From an uncultured bacterium (GTDB lineage Bacteria; Patescibacteriota; Minisyncoccia; Phycocordibacterales; UBA2100), in NCBI GenBank assembly GCA_903881205.1, contig CAIRSC010000049.1, forward strand, positions 1-12,505: a stretch of 12,505 nt of DNA. Reading direction: 5' to 3'. Shown one piece after another: positions 1 through 6,176 of the stretch. Positions within the stretch are counted from its first letter, which is position 1. The number at the start of each line of letters is the position of its first letter. The notes beneath the pieces are model-generated. The model saw only the letters and a list, made by a program, of their open reading frames with translations. It was not told where the DNA came from and made no database searches. The position numbers and the translations under genes are program-made.

Positions 1-1389
1 CCACCAGTACCATTGCCCGCTGACTGCACTTGCGGCAGCACCCGTTTGCAGGACCGATGAGGTGGCGAGCCGATCCTCCGTACTCTTTTGTGCGGCTTTT
101 GTCTGTGGAGTGTCGATCTGTCGCTCGAGTGAAGTATGGTCCTCGGCGTTATCTGTAACAACGGAAAATGCACGCGGGCTCGTTTCGGTATTTGAAACAG
201 GCACTGCATGTGGGGTACTCGCCGGCGCTTCTGCCGTCGCGACGGGGGCATCCGGTGTGCTTTCGTTTGCTTTCAGTGCGAGCGCGCCATTCGGGTAGTC
301 GAGTTCGGTCCCCAGAGCGGAGAAGAAATCAAGTGTTTGATGAGCAATATGGAGCGTCGAACCGGTCAGGACGACCGAGTGCTCGGGAAGAATGAACACT
401 CTGCCGAACGAGCGGACGATCCACCCCGACAGATCAAGATCATGCGTGTCCTGATTCCCGATCGAGACACTCCCATCCGAATTTGCAGTGAATGAAAGCC
501 GTGCGGGCTCAGCCAGCACAATGATTTCGTCGATTACCGCTGTTTTATTCTGCGCGATCGAAAGGATCACCGCATATCGGCCGGGATAGTCGTAGTGATG
601 GAGGACCGCCGGACCCTCTGCCGTTGATCCGTCGCCAAAATTCCACATAAATCGCACGCGGTCCACATCCTGCCGGTCGCGATCATACGCGCGCCCGTCG
701 AATTCCGTATCGGCCCCCACGATCACCGCACGATCGTCGCCGGCATCGGCGAAGAGCGTCGGAACCGGTGGTGCAACATACGATGAGACCGGCGTATTGG
801 TCGTACTCGAGGTAGTCGTGGTCGTGCTCGTTGTACTGACGGTAGAGGTGGCAGTCTCGACGGGTGATGCAGCGACAGTCGCGTTCGCACTATTCATCGT
901 GGGTAGTGCCATGATCCACGTACTGTCTTTTCTCTGCAAGCTGTTTCCGTCACCATTGCCTCCTTGATCCTTTGTATAGCTGACGGTGGAGACGATCGTG
1001 CCGGTATCATCGCTCAGCGAGATCGTGCCGGAAAGATTCGCAAGGCTCAGCACCGTGTCGATCACGGTCCCACTGAGGCCCGCGTGTGCCGCAACAAAGT
1101 TCGTCGCATTATCGACGAGCAGCACGTAACCGCCGGGGGTTATTGATATTGAGCCCGTTCCCCCATTCTTCGGCGGCACATTGAACGTATGCGACGAACC
1201 GTCATTGATCTTCCATTTGGTTAGGTCGACCGGGGCGCTCCCCGTATTGGAGAGTTCTATATATTCCTGATCCGTATCCGTGCCGGGTGCGTCATATAAA
1301 AATTCATTGATGATCACATCGGCCGAAACGACAACGGGCGCGCAGAGCGTGTAAAGGAGAAAAAAGACGGCTGTGGTTTTGGACAACAT
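1..1389 (-). CDS. Secreted lamin-tail domain / PKD domain surface protein (3' end outside window)
   Basis: This frame is open from ATG at 1389 to the left edge, 463 codons without a stop, so the C-terminus is missing. Residues 1-23 are a signal peptide: short basic start, hydrophobic core FFLLYTLCAPVVV, probable cleavage after VSA. Residues 24-160 match a lamin-tail domain (VIINEFLYDAPG, YIELSNTG, LTKWKINDG, GGYVLLVDN). Residues 175-205 are a Ser/Thr-rich linker, and 212-292 a PKD-like beta-sandwich with the hallmark WNFGDGST at 249-256. Residues 296-371 look like a degenerate second lamin-tail repeat (LDLSGWIVRSFGRVFILPEHS). The tail is low-complexity. Lamin-tail plus PKD architectures are common in extracellular proteins of Patescibacteria. 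The role is probably cell-surface or adhesive, which is inference; the missing end may carry a membrane anchor. GAGGGG just before the ATG supports this start. The family call is strong, the function unknown. Confidence 0.88.
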   Translation of the reverse strand, partial: MLSKTTAVFFLLYTLCAPVVVSADVIINEFLYDAPGTDTDQEYIELSNTGSAPVDLTKWKINDGSSHTFNVPPKNGGTGSISITPGGYVLLVDNATNFVAAHAGLSGTVIDTVLSLANLSGTISLSDDTGTIVSTVSYTKDQGGNGDGNSLQRKDSTWIMALPTMNSANATVAASPVETATSTVSTTSTTTTTSSTTNTPVSSYVAPPVPTLFADAGDDRAVIVGADTEFDGRAYDRDRQDVDRVRFMWNFGDGSTAEGPAVLHHYDYPGRYAVILSIAQNKTAVIDEIIVLAEPARLSFTANSDGSVSIGNQDTHDLDLSGWIVRSFGRVFILPEHSVVLTGSTLHIAHQTLDFFSALGTELDYPNGALALKANESTPDAPVATAEAPASTPHAVPVSNTETSPRAFSVVTDNAEDHTSLERQIDTPQTKAAQKSTEDRLATSSVLQTGAAASAVSGQWYWW

Positions 1390-1410
1390 GACCCCTCAAG
1401 CACACCCCAC

Positions 1411-1428
1411 CATTATAGATTCCTCCTT
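1411..1428 (-). promoter_or_regulatory. Perfect Shine-Dalgarno and TATAAT overlapping a 5-codon mini-ORF upstream of the lamin-tail gene
   Basis: On the minus strand AAGGAGG (1422-1428) lies 8 nt before an ATG at 1413. That ATG opens M-V-G-C-A-stop (ATG at 1411-1413, TGA at 1396-1398), in frame with the lamin-tail gene whose ATG at 1389 comes 6 nt after the TGA. The same bases contain TATAAT (1412-1417), which could instead be a -10 element giving a roughly 16-nt leader with GAGGGG as the ribosome site. No convincing -35 is visible. The two readings compete. Confidence 0.5.
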
Positions 1429-1474
1429 CATTCATGAAGTGTCATCCTACACTAAATTGTGGATTACCCGTTAC

Positions 1475-1503
1475 AAATATCCGAAGTCAGACTTCGGATA
1501 TTT
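1475..1503. repeat. REP-like palindrome, copy 1 (longest)
   Basis: The core CCGAAGTCAGACTTCGG (1481-1497) is an odd palindrome of 8-bp arms around one A. In this copy the pairing extends by AAATAT/ATATTT to 14-bp arms, 29 nt in all. It lies 2 nt downstream of the transposase stop codon. The core is identical to copies 2 and 3, and all three have the central A on the plus strand. It may serve the transposase as a folded DNA substrate, and as RNA could form a hairpin at the transcript end; no clean U-tract follows on either strand. Confidence 0.85.
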
Positions 1504-1505
1504 TC

Positions 1506-2213
1506 CTACTTTTCAAGCGAGAGAGTCTCAAATTCATCGCCGTCTTCCCATGCACGCCCCTCGATCATATCTTTTGCGATCCTTTTAAAAACGGCCGGGG
1601 TTTCAAACATCTCATGCAAGATATTCGTTTCGGATTCGATGATCGGAGACGGCTGAGCAGCGCCATACACGGCAAGGCTCGAGAATGGGTACGCAAGCGC
1701 CCATGACCATGCACTTTCAAAGTCTTTAGAAGCAGCAAGTAGTCCTCCCGGATATAACTCAAACGGGTTTTTCACCATTACATAAGGTGCGCACCAATTA
1801 AGATACCGGTCGTCGCCAATAGTCCGACTCTTGAACGATCCTTGAAACAAGCTACCTGTCTCTTCGTATTTTGTATTGAAATGTCTCGACATGCTCCCGC
1901 ACAAGCGCTGCATAAATTTTGAAATACCTCCGTCTTTTGTCTCTTGCAGTAAAAGATGGAAATGATTCGGCATCAGGGTCCACCCAAGTACGCGCACCAG
2001 TGGGATACGCTCTTTCCAATACTTCGGCCACTCAAAATGATTCCCAGCAGATACTTCCCGATCCCAGTGATCCGGCTGATGTTCTGAATTCAAGTAAAAA
2101 AGCATGCGTACGAAGCGCTCCTGATCGTTCTTTGAACGAGTAATGGGCATTCCGCGGGCACCGCGTTTCGTTACGTGAACAATGGAATCAACGCCATACG
2201 GCTCCACCCTCAT
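1506..2213 (-). CDS. REP-associated (RAYT-like) Y1 / HUH transposase
   Basis: A 235-aa member of the IS200-like Y1 transposase superfamily, which nicks and rejoins single-stranded DNA at hairpins. The HUH metal-binding motif is PNHFHLLLQ at residues 82-90 (H84, H86). The downstream block FMQRLCGSMSRHFNTKY (100-116) then GSLFQGSFKSR (120-130) is the region that normally carries the catalytic tyrosine, followed by YLNWCAPYVMVKNPFELYPGG (137-157). Where many relatives read SYTRYFN this protein has SMSRHFN, so the nucleophile is not at the usual place; Y116 is the nearest candidate. The start MRVEPYGVDS matches my memory of this family's N-terminus. The ribosome site is weak. Identical palindromes flank the gene, as expected for a REP/RAYT unit, and no second IS gene (TnpB) or IS end is visible. 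Codons look more AT-rich than neighbours, hinting at transfer. Confidence 0.85.
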   Translation of the reverse strand: MRVEPYGVDSIVHVTKRGARGMPITRSKNDQERFVRMLFYLNSEHQPDHWDREVSAGNHFEWPKYWKERIPLVRVLGWTLMPNHFHLLLQETKDGGISKFMQRLCGSMSRHFNTKYEETGSLFQGSFKSRTIGDDRYLNWCAPYVMVKNPFELYPGGLLAASKDFESAWSWALAYPFSSLAVYGAAQPSPIIESETNILHEMFETPAVFKRIAKDMIEGRAWEDGDEFETLSLEK

Positions 2214-2237
2214 GCATCCACTTTATTAGATATCCTC

Positions 2238-2256
2238 TCCGAAGTCAGACTTCGGA
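2238..2256. repeat. REP-like palindrome, copy 2
   Basis: TCCGAAGTCAGACTTCGGA has 9-bp arms around a single central A, identical in core to the copies at 1481-1497 and 2287-2303. It lies 25 bp upstream of the transposase start and 30 bp from copy 3, so the 5' side of the gene carries a closely spaced pair in direct orientation. It may be in the 5' leader of the transposase mRNA and could influence its expression, but nothing in the sequence proves that. Confidence 0.85.
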
Positions 2257-2285
2257 TGTTGATAACCTAGATATTATAAGTTTTT

Positions 2286-2304
2286 TCCGAAGTCAGACTT
2301 CGGA
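2286..2304. repeat. REP-like palindrome, copy 3, overlapping the CYTH gene stop codon
   Basis: The same 19-nt sequence as copy 2. Read on the minus strand it supplies the last codons of the CYTH gene: TCC GAA GTC TGA encodes Ser-Glu-Val-stop. The native end of that gene has therefore either been overwritten by palindrome insertion or always coincided with it. On the plus strand the copy is preceded by a six-T run (2281-2286), so on the minus strand A residues follow it, which makes an intrinsic terminator for the CYTH gene unlikely. Confidence 0.85.
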
Positions 2305-2850
2305 TTTTAATTGTTTCTCAAGCATCAAAATGTCATATCCCTTTTTGACCTGATCCTCCGGCGATATTCCGAGCGAACCGAGGAATGCGAACATCTCGCG
2401 TTGGATATTTTCGGCCGCATGCTCCTCGGCGATCTGCTCCAGCTCGATGAATGAACCGAGCCCGTCGATATCGTCCAGACAAATTTCGTATGCACCGTAG
2501 TGACTCTTTTGGCGCGTTTTTCTGACATGTACCGAACGCTGAAATCCGGCCAGTTCCAAAAGACTGCAGACCTCGTCGGCTGAATTCACCACCACCTCGT
2601 ACTCTGTTTTCACCAGGTTCTCCGCCGACTGGGTAGTGGCCTTCTTCGCCGTCAGGAGTACCGTACCGTCATTCTGGATACGAACACGCAGAAATACGCT
2701 ATTGCACAGATATTCTTCGATAGTACCGACGGTGCGTACGAACACCGTATCGTCTTGCACGACGGGAGCGAAAAACGTGCACCCGAGCTCTTCGAGCGCA
2801 CCTCTCAAGGAGATCAGATCGGCAACTTTCGCTTTGACTTCTATCTCCAT
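2293..2850 (-). CDS. CYTH domain protein (class IV adenylate cyclase CyaB / thiamine-triphosphatase superfamily)
   Basis: A 185-aa single-domain CYTH protein. The family folds as a triphosphate tunnel that binds polyphosphate substrates with metal ions. Visible signatures are the N-terminal ExExK motif (E2, E4, K6 in MEIEVKAKV), DDTVF at 33-37, the basic strand FLRVRIQNDG (53-62) with LLTAKK (65-70), KTEYEVVV at 81-88, the basic KTRQKSHY (111-118), and LDDIDGLGSFIELEQ at 125-139 with its acidic metal-binding residues. Length fits CyaB-type members. The substrate (ATP to cAMP, or triphosphate hydrolysis) cannot be told from sequence. The ATG is 4 bp after the stop of the upstream ATPase gene, so the two are co-transcribed. 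The final Ser-Glu-Val-stop comes from a REP-like palindrome, so the C-terminus may not be ancestral. Confidence 0.88.
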   Translation of the reverse strand: MEIEVKAKVADLISLRGALEELGCTFFAPVVQDDTVFVRTVGTIEEYLCNSVFLRVRIQNDGTVLLTAKKATTQSAENLVKTEYEVVVNSADEVCSLLELAGFQRSVHVRKTRQKSHYGAYEICLDDIDGLGSFIELEQIAEEHAAENIQREMFAFLGSLGISPEDQVKKGYDILMLEKQLKSEV

Positions 2851-2854
2851 ACAC

Positions 2855-5008
2855 TTAGAGGTCGTCGTCGCGGTGCGTACCGTTGATCACCTGCTGCAGG
2901 ATCTTGTGCGATACCTCGCCGTCGCGCCAGTCATGACGCGGCTCGGGCGCAAGCTGAGGTTCCGGTTTGCGCTCCTCCTTTTTTGTTTCGGTCTTGCGTG
3001 CATCGACATGTATATCGGTGCGTATTTGAGTGTATGAATTATTCTGGATCCGCGGTTCTACTTTTTGCTTATCGTCCTTTCTCTCGAGAGATCGCTCTTC
3101 GGAGCGCGTATCAGGACGCTGCTGACGCGACTCACGATGAGTGCGCTTGTCGCGCAATACATCGAGCGGAGAGCGAGTCGGTGCCGGCGGTGGAACGACC
3201 GCGGATGCGGCGATCTGCGCCTTTGCTTTCTCAATCGCATCACGCAGTGAATTGCGGCTTGGATTATCGCGCGGTGTCAGCGGTGCTGCCGGTCGCGGCG
3301 ATGATGGCCGCACCATCGCAGGGGCAGGACTGCTCGGCCGCGCGATTGGCGCTGGTGCTGGCGGCGCGGATTGCACGATCACGGTCGGTGCCGGCGTCGT
3401 AACATGAATGACGGGTGCCGGTTGTACGACTGCGGCGGGTACAGGAGCCGACTTCGGTGCCTCATTGTGTACATTCACCTGCGTATTGGTGACGTGCGTA
3501 TGTGTGATGTTCTGAATCGGCTGCTGTGGGGCGGCCTGTACACGCTCCCGAAGAACGGCGAGCGGTTCGCGGCCCGGCGGCACCGGTGCGGGAGTTTCGC
3601 GCGGCCGCGTCCCGTAGGTCTCTTTCTTCGCCTTCGGCTCCTTCGGCGGCATAGCAAATTCAAACTGCTTTCCGTTGATATCCCCTTCTACTTCCGCGCG
3701 AAGACGTCCGTATTTTTGGCGCGACTGCGTGATCGCGTCGTCTCTATACGAGATCGAAGGTGCTTCGATCGGCGGAATAGTTTCTGCAGAGAACGGACGC
3801 GATCCTACACCATCGATCATGAGAGTGAGATAGATCTGGCCGATGCCGAGCCCGACGAGATCTTCCGGCGTGAACGTCGGCTCGAAGACCGTTTCGAGCA
3901 CTTCTGCATCAAAGGGACCCACGCGGAACACAATGAGTGTGCCGACGTTGCCGAACACCGCGTCGCGCACCTCCTCTTCCATCTGTTCGATGTACTGGTT
4001 GGCAAGCGTGAGCGCGAGCTTGTATTTGCGCGACTCTGAAAGAATGTCGGCAAATGCCTCGTTCATCATCGACTGGAATTCGTCGACATAGAAATAGAAA
4101 CGCGGCAGCTTCGCCATGCGCGCCGCCGGCTCGTCGGCGCGCGACATCGCCGCGAGATAGATCTTGATCGTGAGCATCGAGCCGAGCAGCGACGCATTCG
4201 TCTCCCCCATGCGACCCTTCGAAAGGTTGACGATGAATATTTTTTTCTCGTCCATGATCTTGCGTAAGTCGAACGACGACTTCCCCTGGCCCACGATATT
4301 GCGGATGAGCGGATTGGCAGTGAACTGGCCGATCTTGTTCTGGATCGCCGGCGTCGCCTCGCGGGTATAGGTGTCGGTGAAATTCGCGAATTCTTCCGTC
4401 CAGAACGATTTTACGATCGGGTCGGTGATCACCTCGATCACTTTATTGCGGAAGGTCTTGTTGGTGAGCATGCGATTCACATCGAGGAGCGTCGATTCGG
4501 GATATTCCAAAAGTGCCAGCAGCGTATTCTGCAAGATGTATTCCATACGCGCGCTCCAGGCATCCACCCAGATGCGTTTGAGCGCTCCCATGAGCCCCGA
4601 GACCACCAGGTGGCGCTTGTCGTAGCCGACGTCTTCCATTACGTTGAATCCCACGGGATAGTCGGTATCGAAGGGCGCAAAGTACACCACATCCTTGATG
4701 CGGTCCTCGGGTATAAAATCGAGGAGCTTCTCGGCGGTCGAGCCGTGCGGGTCGATGAATGCGATCCCTTCCCCATTCTGAATATCCTGGATCGCAAGAT
4801 TTTCGAGCATCGTCGATTTGCCCATACCGGTCTTTCCGATCACATAGACGTGTTTGCCGCGGTCTACGCCGCGTATGCCGAACATCTCGCGCTTGCCGCG
4901 GGTATGAGTATAAGCGAAATACGTGATCCGCCGGTCGTCGTCGAAATGATCCGGATGCGGTCCTTTCGGTTGGTCATGAGTGTGATCGGCATGATCAGAC
5001 ATGTCCAT
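2855..5008 (-). CDS. VirD4/TraD/HerA-like DNA-transfer ATPase (type IV secretion coupling-type) with disordered C-terminal tail
   Basis: A 717-aa P-loop ATPase of the VirD4/TraG/HerA superfamily, hexameric motors that move DNA or couple it to type IV machinery. Residues 1-25 are rich in His and Asp (DHADHTHD). Walker A is GKTGMGKST at 58-66; the adjacent GIAFIDPHGST (81-91) is typical of this family. Walker B is FYFYVDEFQ at 304-312. A conserved LALTLANQYIEQM (331-343) and FRVGPFDAEVLE (361-372) follow. From about 455 to 690 the protein is low-complexity, rich in Pro, Ala and later charged residues, with two similar short motifs PLAVLRER (482-489) and PLDVLRDK (614-621). There is no transmembrane helix, unlike classical VirD4, so it is probably cytosolic or held at the membrane by a partner such as the upstream 76-aa membrane protein. 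TATAAT sits 1 nt before this ATG, so translation may start at Met3 (5002). Whether it serves conjugation, uptake or pili is unknown. Confidence 0.85.
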   Translation of the reverse strand: MDMSDHADHTHDQPKGPHPDHFDDDRRITYFAYTHTRGKREMFGIRGVDRGKHVYVIGKTGMGKSTMLENLAIQDIQNGEGIAFIDPHGSTAEKLLDFIPEDRIKDVVYFAPFDTDYPVGFNVMEDVGYDKRHLVVSGLMGALKRIWVDAWSARMEYILQNTLLALLEYPESTLLDVNRMLTNKTFRNKVIEVITDPIVKSFWTEEFANFTDTYTREATPAIQNKIGQFTANPLIRNIVGQGKSSFDLRKIMDEKKIFIVNLSKGRMGETNASLLGSMLTIKIYLAAMSRADEPAARMAKLPRFYFYVDEFQSMMNEAFADILSESRKYKLALTLANQYIEQMEEEVRDAVFGNVGTLIVFRVGPFDAEVLETVFEPTFTPEDLVGLGIGQIYLTLMIDGVGSRPFSAETIPPIEAPSISYRDDAITQSRQKYGRLRAEVEGDINGKQFEFAMPPKEPKAKKETYGTRPRETPAPVPPGREPLAVLRERVQAAPQQPIQNITHTHVTNTQVNVHNEAPKSAPVPAAVVQPAPVIHVTTPAPTVIVQSAPPAPAPIARPSSPAPAMVRPSSPRPAAPLTPRDNPSRNSLRDAIEKAKAQIAASAVVPPPAPTRSPLDVLRDKRTHRESRQQRPDTRSEERSLERKDDKQKVEPRIQNNSYTQIRTDIHVDARKTETKKEERKPEPQLAPEPRHDWRDGEVSHKILQQVINGTHRDDDL

Positions 5009-5009
5009 T

Positions 5010-5015
5010 ATTATA
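5010..5015 (-). promoter_or_regulatory. -10 element (TATAAT) immediately upstream of the VirD4/HerA-like ATPase gene
   Basis: A perfect TATAAT on the minus strand, 1 nt from the ATG at 5008. Normal -10 to start spacing would put the first transcribed base near 5003, at the second in-frame ATG (5002), giving a leaderless mRNA starting at Met3. No good -35 is visible 16-18 nt upstream and there is no Shine-Dalgarno before either ATG. Confidence 0.45.
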
Positions 5016-5066
5016 GCGCATCGCGCTCAGCGCGACGGTCCTGCAGGCAGTACGGCGTGCAGAGAA

Positions 5067-5297
5067 TTATGCGCTCTCCCGCTGCGACATTTCTTCGCGC
5101 GGCATCACCTCGACGATATGAGAACTCTGATCTTCGTGTACAGCACTTCCGCCGTTGCGGCGCACCACAATACCGAGCGCGATCACGAATACACCGAGCA
5201 CGAGGAAGAAAACCGAATCCCAACTGTTGGGAAAACCCAAATACGGCAGAATGGCTATGGCAGCGCCGGCGAACATGATCAACGTATCAGTGGTCAT
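5067..5297 (-). CDS. Small two-helix membrane protein, hypothetical
   Basis: A 76-aa protein with two predicted membrane helices, about residues 5-22 (TLIMFAGAAIAILPYLGF) and 28-46 (SVFFLVLGVFVIALGIVVRR). The loop is short, with GFPNSWD between the helices. A basic RR follows helix 2, and a charged hydrophilic tail (47-76) probably faces the cytoplasm. I do not recognise a named family, though small proteins of this shape are frequent in Patescibacteria. It lies 58 bp upstream of the VirD4/HerA-like ATPase, which itself lacks a membrane anchor, so a partnership is conceivable but not shown. TATACT 7 nt upstream of the ATG suggests a leaderless transcript. Start choice rests on the ATG placement and the helix beginning directly after it. 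Confidence 0.72.
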   Translation of the reverse strand: MTTDTLIMFAGAAIAILPYLGFPNSWDSVFFLVLGVFVIALGIVVRRNGGSAVHEDQSSHIVEVMPREEMSQRESA

Positions 5298-5304
5298 GCC
5301 GCGC

Positions 5305-5310
5305 AGTATA
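5305..5310 (-). promoter_or_regulatory. -10 element (TATACT) upstream of the 76-aa membrane protein gene
   Basis: TATACT on the minus strand differs from consensus at one base and ends 7 nt before the ATG at 5297, so transcription would begin at about the start codon. There is no Shine-Dalgarno in between (GCGCGGC) and no clear -35. It lies in the 41-bp gap after rsmI and would serve the unit of membrane protein, ATPase and CYTH protein. Confidence 0.4.
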
Positions 5311-5338
5311 ACTCTTAAAAAGAATCACGCACTTATGC

Positions 5339-6079
5339 TTATGCACGCGCGTTTTTGGCCGCTTGTGGCTGGATAATGACGACGAACTCCCCGCGCACGC
5401 CGCCCTTTTTCTCGAGGCGCTCCGCCAGTTCGAACGGTGCTCCGGTAAGGATCTCTTCGTGCATCTTGGTCAGCTCGCGGCCGATGGTGACACGACACTT
5501 CGGCGCCGCTTTCGCGAGCTCCCCGAGCAGTTTGATGATGCGGTGCGGAGATTCGTACAGCACGACAGGGATGTCGCTTTGCGCAATTTGTTTCATCAAT
5601 GTCTGTCGTCCCTTTTTGTGCGGCGGAAATCCCAAAAATGTGAATGCGGTCGCATCGATGCCGGCGATCGATAGTGCGGCGGTAAGTGCCGAGGCACCCG
5701 GGATCGCATCGATGAGCGTATTAGGAAGTGTTTCGCGCACGATCGCGACCAGGCGTGATCCCGGATCCGAAATTCCGGGCGTGCCTGCATCGCTGACGAA
5801 TGCCACATGCTCGCCCGCTTCGAGCCGTGCGATGATCTCCTGCGCTTTCTTCGCCTCGGTGGCTGCGTCGAGCCGTTGCACGCTCGTGCGCAGCCCGTAG
5901 TGTGCGAGCAGCTTTGAGATCACACGGGTGTCTTCCGCATAGATCACGTTGCACTCCTTCAGATTCCACAGTGCGCGGAATGTAAGATCGCCCATGTTGC
6001 CGATCGGAGTCGCTACGATCGAGAGCTTGCCATTGGGATGGTCTGAGGATTCGTCCATATACGGCCACTCTCGCACCAT
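5339..6079 (-). CDS. rsmI: 16S rRNA (cytidine1402-2'-O)-methyltransferase RsmI
   Basis: A 246-aa protein of the tetrapyrrole-methylase fold family. RsmI uses S-adenosylmethionine to methylate the 2'-O of C1402 in the 16S rRNA decoding centre. The full motif set is present: VATPIGNMGDLTFRA (22-36), YAEDTR (47-52), FVSDAGTPGISDPG (94-107), IPGAS (126-130), FLGFPP (148-153), YESPHR (175-180) and GRELTKMHEE (200-209). The length is slightly short of typical RsmI, so the extra C-terminal domain seen in some members is absent. The conserved part begins near residue 18, so Met8 (6058), preceded by GAGAGTGG, is an alternative start giving 239 aa. An odd palindrome and a terminator-like hairpin of the previous gene lie just upstream, so rsmI probably has its own promoter; TATACG (6134-6139) is a weak candidate. 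Confidence 0.95.
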   Translation of the reverse strand: MVREWPYMDESSDHPNGKLSIVATPIGNMGDLTFRALWNLKECNVIYAEDTRVISKLLAHYGLRTSVQRLDAATEAKKAQEIIARLEAGEHVAFVSDAGTPGISDPGSRLVAIVRETLPNTLIDAIPGASALTAALSIAGIDATAFTFLGFPPHKKGRQTLMKQIAQSDIPVVLYESPHRIIKLLGELAKAAPKCRVTIGRELTKMHEEILTGAPFELAERLEKKGGVRGEFVVIIQPQAAKNARA

Positions 6080-6107
6080 TCGCGCTTTGCCGCAAACCCT
6101 CCAGTAT

Positions 6108-6126
6108 CCATAGGACCGTCCTATGG
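6108..6126. repeat. Odd palindrome upstream of rsmI, operator-like
   Basis: CCATAGGACCGTCCTATGG has perfect 9-bp arms around a single C, the same arm-plus-one-base design as the REP-like copies near 1.5-2.3 kb but with unrelated sequence. It lies 29 bp upstream of the rsmI ATG at 6079, about where transcription from TATACG (6134-6139) would begin. No U-run follows on either strand, so it is not a terminator. It could be a repressor site or a relic of another REP family. I saw no second copy in the window. Confidence 0.6.
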
Positions 6127-6143
6127 GAAACTACGTATAACAA

Positions 6144-6176
6144 AGAGAGGCGCTGCACATATCGTGCAAACGCCTC
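6144..6176 (-). terminator. Terminator-like hairpin for the 148-aa gene
   Basis: On the minus strand GAGGCG (6171-6176) pairs with CGCCTC (6147-6152), and inside it TGCAC pairs with GTGCA around a GATAT loop. TCTTTGTT follows, a reasonable though interrupted U-tract. The hairpin starts inside the TGA stop of the gene, a common compact arrangement. Confidence 0.6.

Noticed and set aside
1396..1398. TGA upstream of the lamin-tail gene as a recoded (Gly) codon, which would extend the gene to ATG 1413
   Set aside because: Long genes here contain no in-frame TGA, and TGA ends the CYTH and 148-aa genes normally. The GC-rich sequence also does not fit UGA-recoding lineages.
1475..2304. CRISPR array made of the three identical palindromes
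   Set aside because: Only three copies with spacings of about 740 and 30 bp, no regular spacers, no cas genes; a transposase lies between them.
3371..4039. 222-aa plus-strand open frame opposite the VirD4/HerA-like ATPase gene
   Set aside because: Arg/Cys-rich translation with no recognisable motif, lying wholly antisense to a strongly supported gene; long antisense frames are expected in GC-rich DNA.
5298..5338. Intrinsic terminator after rsmI
   Set aside because: A T-run exists on the minus strand, but the possible stems are only about 5 bp with a large loop; not convincing.
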